NCBI GenBank assembly: GCA_964454975.1
Contig: CAYVVD010000007.1
Location: 1 to 64,000 of the forward strand
Origin: CAYVVD01 sp964454975
GTDB lineage: Bacteria > Bacteroidota > Ignavibacteria > Kapaibacteriales > UBA2268
Reading direction: 5' to 3'
DNA: 64,000 bases
This document shows, one piece after another, positions 56,564 to 64,000 of this stretch (positions are counted from its first letter, which is position 1; the number at the start of each line of letters is the position of its first letter). The position numbers and the translations under genes were made by a program. A model generated the notes under the pieces. The model was not told the origin of the DNA, searched no databases, and saw only the letters and a program-made list of their open reading frames with translations.

Positions 56564-57874
56564 TTAATGCACAAATATGAGCTGAACTAAAATAAATATC
56601 GGAAGAAGTACTATGAGGGAGAACTTCCACATATAGCCAAAAAAGTCCGGCATCCTGATATTCCTACTTTCAGCGATTGCTTTCACCATGAAATTAGGTC
56701 CGTTGCCGATATATGTCATTGAACCAAAGAATACGGCGCTAAGGCAAATAGCTGACATAAATGGCTCAGGAATACCTGCTACAAATGTCATGCCTTCAAA
56801 AAAAGCCGGGTTTTGTTGTGTTAATCCTAAAGCAACTGAATAGAAAGTAACTGCTGTAGGTGTATTGTCAAGTATCCCGCTTAATCCTCCTGTTACATAG
56901 TAAAAAAGTACAGGGGTGCTAAGGCCAAGTTCTGATGCGTTGGACTTGAGGTACATCAGAGCCGGTACCATAGTAACAAAAATACCAATGAACAGGTAGG
57001 CGACTTCTTTGATTGGCTCCCAGGAATACTTGTTGTCACGCCTTAATTGATTGCCGGTTATGATCATAGAAACAAAAGCAAGCAGGAGAATAGCCCCTTC
57101 ACGCAGGAATCCCAGGTAGTGATTCTCTTTTATAGTTTCGAAAGTATTGCCGTTGATACAGAGAACTGCCAATATTACTCCCAGCAACAAAAGGAAATTA
57201 ATCCCACCCCTGATTTTAATCGGTTCTTTTTCTACAGTTTTAACATCGTCTCTTTCTTTTTTCCAATAGTGTGAATCAATGATTAAATATAGAGCAAGCA
57301 GCATCCCATTAACTGTGAGCCACTCGGGCGCCAGGTTAGCGAACCATGTAAACGGGGTTCCGCGAAGGTACATCATGAACAATGGAGGGTCACCAAGAGG
57401 TGTTAGCATACCGCCGCAATTAGCAACAATTGCAATAAAGAACAATATAGTATGAACTTTGTATTTTCGCTTCTCATTCGACCTGATTACGGGTCTGATA
57501 AGCAACATCGCAGCGCCTGTTGTCCCGAACAGGGAGGCAAGCACGGCGCCTATGCCAAGTATTAGCGTGTTTGTTTTTGGATTTGGAAGTATTGAGCCTC
57601 CGAGGAGTATTCCGCCCGTTATGACAAACAAGCCGCCGAGAAGTACAATAAACGGGATATAGTCAAAAAGAATAATGTGCTCAAGCTCGTGGTGATGTCC
57701 CATAAATATAAGCCAGGCTGCCGTTGGAATCCCGAAAATTCCTGAAATCATCAGCTTGTTTTTATTGTCCTCCCAGAAATGAAATGAGATTAAGGGTAAT
57801 ACTGCTATTGCCCCAAGCATTAGCACAAATGGAAGAATCGAATATAGTGGTACGGCAGCAGTATGCTCCGGCAT
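56564..57874 (-). CDS. NhaD/citrate-transporter-like sodium:proton antiporter
   Basis: A 436-residue integral membrane protein with about eleven or twelve helices. GILLGGSILPNPKTNT, GTTGAAMLLIRPVIR and GGMLTPLGDPPLFMM are the ion-transporter (IT superfamily) hairpins, and the second half repeats them (GLSGILDNTPTAVTFYS, GSMTYIGNGPNFMV). The pattern is that of NhaD/UIT-type Na+/H+ antiporters; citrate or dicarboxylate transport cannot be excluded. It starts MPEHTAAVP. Confidence 0.82.
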   Translation of the reverse strand: MPEHTAAVPLYSILPFVLMLGAIAVLPLISFHFWEDNKNKLMISGIFGIPTAAWLIFMGHHHELEHIILFDYIPFIVLLGGLFVITGGILLGGSILPNPKTNTLILGIGAVLASLFGTTGAAMLLIRPVIRSNEKRKYKVHTILFFIAIVANCGGMLTPLGDPPLFMMYLRGTPFTWFANLAPEWLTVNGMLLALYLIIDSHYWKKERDDVKTVEKEPIKIRGGINFLLLLGVILAVLCINGNTFETIKENHYLGFLREGAILLLAFVSMIITGNQLRRDNKYSWEPIKEVAYLFIGIFVTMVPALMYLKSNASELGLSTPVLFYYVTGGLSGILDNTPTAVTFYSVALGLTQQNPAFFEGMTFVAGIPEPFMSAICLSAVFFGSMTYIGNGPNFMVKAIAESRNIRMPDFFGYMWKFSLIVLLPIFILVQLIFVH

Positions 57875-57932
57875 TATACACCATGGATTGAGTTTAAAAC
57901 AACAAAATTAACAAAATTTAACTGACTAAAGC

Positions 57933-58496
57933 TTAAGATTGCTCAATTATTGGCTTGTTTAATAAGGAGATGATATTCTTTAAATCAGAACGCTTTCCTT
58001 GTGGGAGCTGTAATCTGACAGGCTTTCCTTTTTCCAGTATCAGGTTCAATTGTATCTTTTTCTTTTTTGTATCAATTACAAACTTGCTTAAAAGTGCAGC
58101 CTGTACAAATTTATGGAATCCAAAGCACAGCTTCCATTTCCTGATTACAATAACTCCCTTTGCGCTTGCCAATAACTCGTGGCCAGCTAATGCTCTGCGC
58201 CAGAACCTGAGATTATTGATTATAAAAAAAGGTACAAATGGCCCGGATATGCTGAGTGGCATAAAGCCTTTGTCAATTGTGTTAGTAATCAAAGAAATAA
58301 GGATAATTGATTCAAAAATAACAATGAATATCCACTCAAACCGGCTGAATTCTGCCCTATACCCAAATAAGGAAATATATTCACTCCCAAGTTTCCGGCG
58401 TATGCGGATAATCTCTACTAATAATATAAGAGTATCAAAAATGATAAAAGCATTTAATACCCAGAGTGATATTTCATAGATGAGTTCGTAGTTCAA
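57933..58496 (-). CDS. membrane protein of unknown function after nadB
   Basis: A 187-residue protein with three or four membrane helices (WVLNAFIIFDTLILLVEII, WIFIVIFESIILISLI, a third near FVPFFIINNL) and a cytoplasmic basic C-terminal half (KFVIDTKKKKIQLNLILEKGK). Its ATG lies within the nadB 3' end (4-nt overlap), so it belongs to the nad operon transcript. Not recognised. Confidence 0.65.
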   Translation of the reverse strand: MNYELIYEISLWVLNAFIIFDTLILLVEIIRIRRKLGSEYISLFGYRAEFSRFEWIFIVIFESIILISLITNTIDKGFMPLSISGPFVPFFIINNLRFWRRALAGHELLASAKGVIVIRKWKLCFGFHKFVQAALLSKFVIDTKKKKIQLNLILEKGKPVRLQLPQGKRSDLKNIISLLNKPIIEQS

Positions 58497-60043
58497 GAAT
58501 TGCCTTTGAGGTAGTGAGCTCCCTTGCTGACTTTTGCTTCCAGGGTGGCGCTTGTAACTGCGATAGAAGTCTGCACTCCATGCCTTAGCTGGATAATGTC
58601 CTTGTTCATTTTAACTTTCTGGTAGAATTGCTCAATTTCTGACTGTAGGTGGCGAAGAATTATTGTAGCTCTTATAAGCCGTGGTCGGGTACGGACCAGG
58701 CCAACATAGTTCCACATAGTATTCCGTATTGTAAGCCAGTCCTGAGCAATCAGTGCCGGATCTGTTTCTTCAGTTCCATCAATCCAGGGATAAATATCCG
58801 GGAAATATTCGTCGCTACTGCGTAATTCTGCAGCGTCAATCCCGGCAGAATTACCCCATACGAGGCTTTCGAGCAGCGAAGTTGAAGCAAGCCTGTTAGC
58901 ACCGTGCACACCCGTACAAGAGACTTCTCCCACTGCATATAAGCGTTGGAGCGAGGTACGCCCCCGAAGAGAAACACCTACTCCCCCGCATGAATAATGA
59001 GCGGCAGGTACAACCGGAATTGGTTCAGATGTTATGTCGATTCCTGCTTTCAGGCAATGTTGGTAAATTGTCGGGAAGCGTTCTTTAATCCATACCGAAT
59101 CTTTAAACGATATATCAAGATAAACACAGGGGTGCCATGTGTCGAGCATTGTCTGGTGGATACCACGTGCGACAATATCACGCTGTGCAAGCGGGCCCAT
59201 CGGGTGGAATTCTCTCATAAAATCCCTGCCGTTCTTGTCAACAAGCCTTGCACCTTCACCGCGCATAGATTCTGAAAGAAGGAATCGGTTGTGTTCGCTA
59301 TATAGAGCAGTCGGGTGGAATTGGATGTATTGCAGGTTAAAGCAACGTGCGCCTGCGCGCCAGGCAAGGGCTATACCATCGCCTGTGGATTCCGGTGGAT
59401 TGGTAGTGTGCAGGAAAATTCTACCAAGGCCGCCACTTGCGAGTATTGTCCTGCCGGCAAGTGCCGGGATTGTCCTGCCGGTACTGTTTTCGAGGATGTA
59501 GGCGCCAAAACATGCGGGCTTGTTGTAAATATCGAGAGTATTTTTAGAATGATGGGATAGTGTTAGCAGGTCAACGGCTGTAAAACCTGTTTTGATTTCA
59601 ATGTTTGGGTGGTTTTCCAGTGCCTTCAGGACAGCGCTTTGAATAGTTTTACCGGTCTTGTCCTTTGAATGAATTATCCTCGGTTCCGAATGGGCGCCTT
59701 CAGCTGTGCGGTCCAATCTATCTGTTTTATCTTTGTCAAAAGCAACATTAAGCCTATCGATAAGAATCTCTTTTACCAATCCGGGTCCAATCTGGCAAAG
59801 CTGGTCAACGGCGGGTTCCCAGCAGTGGTCATCGCCGGCTTCCAGTATGTCCTGTTTTAATTTTTCAGGGCTGTCTTCAAAGCCGCGATATATGATACCA
59901 CCCTGGGCCTGTGCGGTATTCCCGCTTAGCAAATCATCAGTCTTTGTTATTATAATAACATTACATCCCCGGTCTGCAGCAGTCAATGCTGCGACTGCCC
60001 CGGCAAGGCCGCTGCCGATAACAAGTATGTCAGTCCTAATCAT
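58493..60043 (-). CDS. nadB: L-aspartate oxidase
   Basis: A 516-residue flavoenzyme that oxidises L-aspartate to iminoaspartate, the first step of de novo NAD synthesis. FAD-binding GSGLAGAVAALTAADRG at residues about 8-24, then TAQAQGGI, the active-site LASGGLGRIF and GDGIALAWRAGA, and GGVGVSLRGRTSL. Length is normal. The start overlaps the nadC stop by 4 nt. Confidence 0.95.
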   Translation of the reverse strand: MIRTDILVIGSGLAGAVAALTAADRGCNVIIITKTDDLLSGNTAQAQGGIIYRGFEDSPEKLKQDILEAGDDHCWEPAVDQLCQIGPGLVKEILIDRLNVAFDKDKTDRLDRTAEGAHSEPRIIHSKDKTGKTIQSAVLKALENHPNIEIKTGFTAVDLLTLSHHSKNTLDIYNKPACFGAYILENSTGRTIPALAGRTILASGGLGRIFLHTTNPPESTGDGIALAWRAGARCFNLQYIQFHPTALYSEHNRFLLSESMRGEGARLVDKNGRDFMREFHPMGPLAQRDIVARGIHQTMLDTWHPCVYLDISFKDSVWIKERFPTIYQHCLKAGIDITSEPIPVVPAAHYSCGGVGVSLRGRTSLQRLYAVGEVSCTGVHGANRLASTSLLESLVWGNSAGIDAAELRSSDEYFPDIYPWIDGTEETDPALIAQDWLTIRNTMWNYVGLVRTRPRLIRATIILRHLQSEIEQFYQKVKMNKDIIQLRHGVQTSIAVTSATLEAKVSKGAHYLKGNS

Positions 60044-60900
60044 TCAAATTCCATGTGTATGTCTGCAGCTTTTACGCTGTGTGTCAATGCGCCGATTGAA
60101 ACTGCGTTAATGCCTGTATTGACATATCCCGGAAGCGTATCGAGATTTATTCCGCCCGAGCTTTCGATAAATATATCATTTCCTCCCGGGAAAGAGCGAA
60201 CTTTTTCAACCACATACTTTGTCTTTCCAGGAGACATGTTATCAAGTAAAAAGCCGTCAACTCCGGAGCGCATGCCCTCTTCAATCTGTTCTGATTCATC
60301 AACTTCAAGTTCGATTGGCAAATCAGGATAGATTTTTTTTATTACGCTTACTGCTTGCTTAATCCCACCTGCAGCTTTTAGATGATTATCCTTTATTAAC
60401 ACAGCAGATGACAAATCAAGCCTGTGATTGTAGCCGCCGCCACAAGTTACAGCATATTTGTCAAAAAGGCGTAAACCGGGAACAGTCTTTCGTGTATCAA
60501 GTATCTTCACGCCATATGGTTTGGCAATTGCAACATATTTTGCTGTTAATGTTGATATTCCGCAAAGCCTTTGCAATAAATTGAGAAGAGAACGCTCTTT
60601 AGTTAAAATATTTCTGGAATTGCCATATACAGAGCATATAATATCGCCGTTGTTTAAAACGTCACCATCGTTTACTAAAATCCCGGAATCATATTCATTC
60701 CCAAAGAATGCTTGAATAACCGGGACTCCCGCCATTATAAGCTCGCCCTCTGCTTCAATAATAGCTTTGGCATTGTTGTTTTCCGGTATTGTTCCCAGTG
60801 TTGTTACATCGCCATTGGGAGCATCCTCCTTAAGAAACTCAACTATCTTTGCTTTAATGTATTCATCTGGTAAAGTAGTATATCTTGGATATTCAATCAT
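60040..60900 (-). CDS. nadC: quinolinate phosphoribosyltransferase (decarboxylating)
   Basis: A 286-residue enzyme that makes nicotinate mononucleotide from quinolinate and PRPP. EDAPNGDVTT, TRKTVPGLRLFDKYAVTCGG, HRLDLSSAVLIKDNHL and IFIESSGGINLDT are the family blocks. Its ATG overlaps the nadA stop by one base (TGATG). It lies between nadA and nadB. Confidence 0.95.
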   Translation of the reverse strand: MIEYPRYTTLPDEYIKAKIVEFLKEDAPNGDVTTLGTIPENNNAKAIIEAEGELIMAGVPVIQAFFGNEYDSGILVNDGDVLNNGDIICSVYGNSRNILTKERSLLNLLQRLCGISTLTAKYVAIAKPYGVKILDTRKTVPGLRLFDKYAVTCGGGYNHRLDLSSAVLIKDNHLKAAGGIKQAVSVIKKIYPDLPIELEVDESEQIEEGMRSGVDGFLLDNMSPGKTKYVVEKVRSFPGGNDIFIESSGGINLDTLPGYVNTGINAVSIGALTHSVKAADIHMEFE

Positions 60901-61820
60901 CAGCTTAATTCGAGCATTCTTAACAAAGGCTTTTCAGCCCGTAGTCTCAGGCTTTCATCTATAACGATTTCAGGTTGAAGGGTTTCAAGCGCCCTGACCA
61001 TTTTTTCAATAGTGTTTTTCTTCATGTAAGGACACACATTACATGAGCACCCGTCAGTATTCGGGGCTTCATAGAATATCTTGCCCGGAGCTTCTTTTTT
61101 CATTTTGTGAATAATGCCGGGCTCAGTCAGGACGATAAATTCGTTGTTTGGGCTTTCCTTTGCACGATTGATGATTTTGCTTGTTGAACCTATGAAATCA
61201 GCATAATCGAGGATATTCTCAGGGCATTCGGGATGCGCAAGTACTTCGGCTTTCGGATATTTGTTTATTAAATTAATCAGTTCAATTTCAGAAAACTCGA
61301 CATGAACTTCGCAAAAGCCATCCCATAGGATCATGTCCCTGCCGGTGTTCTTTATGATATGCCTGCCAAGGTGCTTATCCGGTGCAAAGCAGATTGGTGT
61401 ATCCTGCGGCAGTGAAGTGACAATTTTCTCTGCGTTTGAAGAAGTACAGATAATATCTGATAGCGCCTTCACTCCGGTGCTGCAGTTTATATATGAAATG
61501 ACTGTATGCCCTGGATGTGCGTCCACCCACGATTTGAATTTATCTGCAGGTGTGTTGTCGGCGAGAGAGCAACCGGCTTCTAAATCAGGAATAAGTACTG
61601 TCTTGTCAGGGTTGAGTATCTTGGCTGTTTCTGCCATGAAGTGGACGCCACAGAAAAGAATGACATCAGCATCAGTTTGTTGGGCTTTCCGCGAGAGTTC
61701 AAGAGAATCACCCAAAACATCTGCCACGTCATGTATTTCAGCTTCCTGGTAAAAATGGGCAAGTATAAGTGCATTTCGCTCTTTCTTCAGCCTGTTCAGT
61801 TTTTCTATTAACTCACTCAT
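60900..61820 (-). CDS. nadA: quinolinate synthase
   Basis: A 306-residue [4Fe-4S] enzyme that condenses iminoaspartate with dihydroxyacetone phosphate. ATG 61820 has AAAGG 7 nt upstream; ATG 61826 is 6 nt earlier but too close to it. The core motifs ALILAHFYQEAEIHD, CGVHFMAETAKIL, YINCSTGVKAL and the C-terminal CSCNVCPYMKKNT, with three cluster-type Cys along the chain, are present. First gene of the nadA-nadC-nadB unit. Confidence 0.95.
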   Translation of the reverse strand: MSELIEKLNRLKKERNALILAHFYQEAEIHDVADVLGDSLELSRKAQQTDADVILFCGVHFMAETAKILNPDKTVLIPDLEAGCSLADNTPADKFKSWVDAHPGHTVISYINCSTGVKALSDIICTSSNAEKIVTSLPQDTPICFAPDKHLGRHIIKNTGRDMILWDGFCEVHVEFSEIELINLINKYPKAEVLAHPECPENILDYADFIGSTSKIINRAKESPNNEFIVLTEPGIIHKMKKEAPGKIFYEAPNTDGCSCNVCPYMKKNTIEKMVRALETLQPEIVIDESLRLRAEKPLLRMLELS

Positions 61821-62019
61821 TGCCATGCCTTTGTAATAGGACAACAAAATTAAGCAATTAAGCAAAACCGTTCAGTGAAATTTATCTCATTTATTAATAG
61901 TGATAAAGTGTGAGATAAAATAGGATTGGTAATAGCCATGTATATGTAGTGGATGTTTGGGAACTACCCATCAATGCCATTTTATATTGAACATAAAGGG
62001 AAAAAAATGAAGAAATTCA

Positions 62020-62040
62020 GGGGCGGTATATAACCGCCCC
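62020..62040 (-). terminator. hairpin after rubrerythrin
   Basis: GGGGCGGT and ACCGCCCC form a perfect 8-bp stem around ATATA, 39 nt after the rubrerythrin stop. The minus-strand tail TGAATTTCTTC is only moderately T-rich. It also separates the nad operon start region from the rubrerythrin. Confidence 0.65.
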
Positions 62041-62078
62041 ATGTCAAAATAAATTATAAGTCTTACTGATTCAGGCTG

Positions 62079-62558
62079 TTAAAACTTGTCGGAGATTCCC
62101 CTGAACTCGCTTTCGGTTACAATGTATTTCATCAATTTAGTCATGTGGTACTTTTCCATTTTGATGATATCGTCAATTAAAGCGGTGTCGCCCTTAATCA
62201 TTTCCTTCAGTCCGACATAATATAACACAGATTCTTTCTCGAAGTCATAAGCACTGCGCAGTGCATCCTGCTCGCTCATGGTAAGCATCTTATCAAATAC
62301 ACCAAAATGCTTACCGATGTCCAGTCCTTCCATGTAGCTTATATTTGCTTCATCAACTTCGCCCTGTTCAGGGGCCATGGCCATTAGTTCGCTGAATTGC
62401 CGCTTGTGCTCAACTTCATCTCTTGCGAGAAGTTCGAACATTTCTTTGATTTCGGGCTTGTCAGAGTGCTTTTTTGCAAGCTCGGAATATGTCCTTGCTC
62501 CGAGTTCTTCCGACTTAATTGCAGTCTCAATTACGCTTTTTACAGTGATTTCGCTCAT
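62079..62558 (-). CDS. rubrerythrin-like ferritin-fold protein
   Basis: A 159-residue four-helix protein without the rubredoxin domain. Helix motifs KSEELGARTYSELAKKH, LARDEVEHKRQFSELM (ExxH), FEKESVLYYVGLKEM and IIKMEKYHMTKLMKY (ExxH-like) supply a di-iron site. Such proteins handle peroxide or iron in oxygen-exposed anaerobes. The Cys-rich small gene upstream by 17 nt may be its electron or metal partner. Confidence 0.85.
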   Translation of the reverse strand: MSEITVKSVIETAIKSEELGARTYSELAKKHSDKPEIKEMFELLARDEVEHKRQFSELMAMAPEQGEVDEANISYMEGLDIGKHFGVFDKMLTMSEQDALRSAYDFEKESVLYYVGLKEMIKGDTALIDDIIKMEKYHMTKLMKYIVTESEFRGISDKF

Positions 62559-62575
62559 TATTCACCTTAGTTAAT

Positions 62576-62815
62576 CTATCCACATTCCTGTTCAAAAAGT
62601 TTTTTCTGTTCATACTCGATTATTCCCAGCTGGATGCGTGATTTCATAGCATGGGGCGCTTTCCTGCCGCACTTGCCGTTTCCAAATTTATCCGGGGAAC
62701 ACAAAAAGAAACACCAGCCGGACATATTTTTTGTGAGGGGGCATCCAAGGGAAGTATAGGGCGGAAGGCTTTCCCTTTTTCGCTTATCCCTGTATTTTTT
62801 TGATAATTTATTCAT
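62576..62815 (-). CDS. small cysteine-rich protein upstream of rubrerythrin
   Basis: A 79-residue protein, very basic at the start. Its Cys pattern C-x9-C-x3-C-x9-C (GCPLTKNMSGWCFFLC ... GKCGR) followed by a lone C-terminal Cys could hold a zinc or Fe-S site. Not assigned to a family. Spaced 17 nt before rubrerythrin, so co-expressed with it. Function unknown. Confidence 0.6.
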   Translation of the reverse strand: MNKLSKKYRDKRKRESLPPYTSLGCPLTKNMSGWCFFLCSPDKFGNGKCGRKAPHAMKSRIQLGIIEYEQKKLFEQECG

Positions 62816-62847
62816 ATCTGCTTTATTATTTAACCCAAATTAATCAT

Positions 62848-63408
62848 TTAACCCGAATTATCATCTCTGACGTTGTGCCCTTTTAAGTATGATATTATCA
62901 TTTCAACATTATCAATATTTGTTTTTTTATCGCCTAAAAAAGCAAGCCATGTTGGCTTACTTGATACTGCAATGACAGAGTCCGGTTCGGAGATAAATAT
63001 TTTAACTTCAATTAGCTCTCCGGTTCTTAATATACCCGGATTTACAATGGCAGACATTCTCAGAAGCGATGTATCATATAAAATGACACGCGATTTTGGA
63101 AAAAGATTAAGTGCTGCTCTTACTGTTTTTAATGCCACTTCCGGCTGGTGAATGGAATTTATCTCTTCAGAATGTTGCCCTATAAATACTCCGCCTGCTT
63201 CATTATCAGCCAGCTTTCTGCTATTTCTGAATGTAAATGCAACAATAAGAATTGAATTAATTAAACCAAAAACACATCCTGATATTAATCCAATTATTAA
63301 CCAATGTTCTGAATCAATTAAATAGTGAAAAACAAGCATAAAGGTAGTGAATGGAATGCAGCTTGTCCAGAATATCTTTATAAAAAGCTTTGTTGTTGCT
63401 CTCGGCAT
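62848..63408 (-). CDS. small membrane protein of unknown function
   Basis: About 186 residues from ATG 63408 (TTG 63417 is the alternative). Two membrane helices near the start (IKIFWTSCIPFTTFMLVFHY, LIIGLISGCVFGLINSILIV), then a soluble part of about 110 residues (IHQPEVALKTVRAALNLFPK). Not recognised. It lies 32 nt before the Cys-rich gene in the same direction, so possibly in the same transcript. Confidence 0.6.
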   Translation of the reverse strand: MPRATTKLFIKIFWTSCIPFTTFMLVFHYLIDSEHWLIIGLISGCVFGLINSILIVAFTFRNSRKLADNEAGGVFIGQHSEEINSIHQPEVALKTVRAALNLFPKSRVILYDTSLLRMSAIVNPGILRTGELIEVKIFISEPDSVIAVSSKPTWLAFLGDKKTNIDNVEMIISYLKGHNVRDDNSG

Positions 63409-63536
63409 AGTAATCAATGGTATATATAGAAATTAACTCTGACAGGTTTATCCCAAAGGATGGCTATGCCATTAACATTTCAGAGTTGTAGATAAAATCC
63501 GGGAATAATTTAAATCTTGCAGTGCAAAAAGCAAAG

Positions 63537-63998
63537 CTATTTGTCTTCTTTGAAGCTTCTGAATGCGAACATATGCTGCTTTATGTAGTTTCTTGGGAAG
63601 TCAACGTCATCCAGGCCGTAACGTTCCGGTTTCTTAAGATGTTCGAAATAAGCTGTGCTGAAAATAAAATCCCAGATTGCAAACTTGGTTGCAAAGTTCT
63701 TTCCCGCACCGGTGTATATCGCTGAATGATGCCATCTGTGCATCTGGGGGCCGATAATAATTTTCTGAACCCAACCCATGTTAATATCAAGATTGCTGTG
63801 AATAAACATACCCCAAACAGCACTTATCATACCCTTGTATAGCGCTACCTCTGGTGCAGCACCCAGCAGGATGATCGGGGCAAATTCAATTGTCTGATTA
63901 ATCATTATCTCAAATGCATGTGAACGGGAACCTGAAAGCCAGTCAACTTCTTTTGTGGAGTGGTGTGCCTCGTGAATACGCCAGAGAAACTTGTTGTG
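63537..63998 (-). CDS. fatty acid hydroxylase/sterol desaturase family protein, 5' part outside window
   Basis: The frame runs on past the window edge, so the N-terminus is missing. At least 153 residues are visible. The di-iron histidine boxes are present: HEAHHS (upstream, near the edge) and HRWHHS near residue 90 of the visible part, with a GSRSHAFE segment between. These enzymes insert oxygen or desaturate lipids in membranes, using a di-iron centre. The substrate is unknown. The gene ends with a Lys-rich tail (FRSFKEDK). Confidence 0.85.
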   Translation of the reverse strand, partial: HNKFLWRIHEAHHSTKEVDWLSGSRSHAFEIMINQTIEFAPIILLGAAPEVALYKGMISAVWGMFIHSNLDINMGWVQKIIIGPQMHRWHHSAIYTGAGKNFATKFAIWDFIFSTAYFEHLKKPERYGLDDVDFPRNYIKQHMFAFRSFKEDK

Positions 63999-64000
63999 GT

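Overview
The window is about 64 kb of chromosome from a Gram-negative bacterium of the Bacteroidota/Chlorobiota (FCB) superphylum. The style fits an Ignavibacteria- or Kapabacteria-like lineage; that placement is inferred from gene families, not measured. Pointers are many secreted proteins with a type IX secretion (T9SS) C-terminal sorting domain, TonB-dependent receptors, an Omp85 protein, GWxTD, DUF3098 and DUF2795 proteins, a fused-type E1 dehydrogenase, and promoters resembling the Bacteroidota TAnnTTTG -7 element. I saw no prophage, insertion sequence, CRISPR array or rRNA. The sequence is a draft: there is a 100-N gap at 17529-17628 inside a tandem repeat and a 10-N gap at 33864-33873 inside clpC.

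Layout. 1-2.0 kb: end of an E1 dehydrogenase, tRNA-Arg(CCG) and a membrane-anchored TPR protein. 2.1-17.3 kb: five consecutive plus-strand secreted proteins, four with clear T9SS tails. They include a 2655-residue protein in which seven Ycf48-type repeats interrupt a parallel beta-helix, and neighbours with cohesin-like and dockerin-like segments. 17.4-20.5 kb: an envelope glycosylation group (GT2 with a heptapeptide-repeat extension, an outer-membrane protein, GT9). 20.5-24.0 kb: an MqnA-like protein, an unknown gene-yjbQ-queC group, a free-standing rpsD and a DUF2795 protein. 24.1-30.3 kb: an Omp85 protein, an outer-membrane protein, a broken zinc-ribbon gene, and a TonB-dependent receptor under a TPP riboswitch, so probably a thiamine receptor. 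30.7-37 kb: a DUF5714 protein, clpC, short palindromic repeats and two decayed secreted-protein genes. 37-43.6 kb: prfB with its programmed frameshift, era, DUF3098, an rsmI-like gene, adenine deaminase and a GWxTD protein. 43.6-46.7 kb: a predicted metal-uptake operon (Cys/His-rich membrane protein, His-rich lipoprotein, ZnuD-like receptor). 46.8-50 kb: a secreted propeller-like protein and a thioredoxin-MarR pair. 50-56.5 kb (minus strand): pheT, a coiled-coil gene, zapA, a probable 6S RNA and rny. 56.5-64 kb: a NhaD-type transporter, the nadA-nadC-nadB operon, a rubrerythrin with a small Cys-rich protein, and a partial fatty acid hydroxylase.

Working together. The metabolic genes are ordinary housekeeping: de novo NAD synthesis, adenine salvage, queuosine precursor, translation termination, ribosome maturation and RNA decay. 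The more individual parts are on the cell surface: the secreted array, the riboswitch-controlled thiamine receptor, the metal operon and the repeat-extended glycosyltransferase. No single locus is convincingly a wholly new system. The best candidates for new biology are the secreted array with its propeller-in-helix protein, the repeat-extended GT2, the thioredoxin/MarR pair with a cysteine-rich tail, and the three-gene metal operon.
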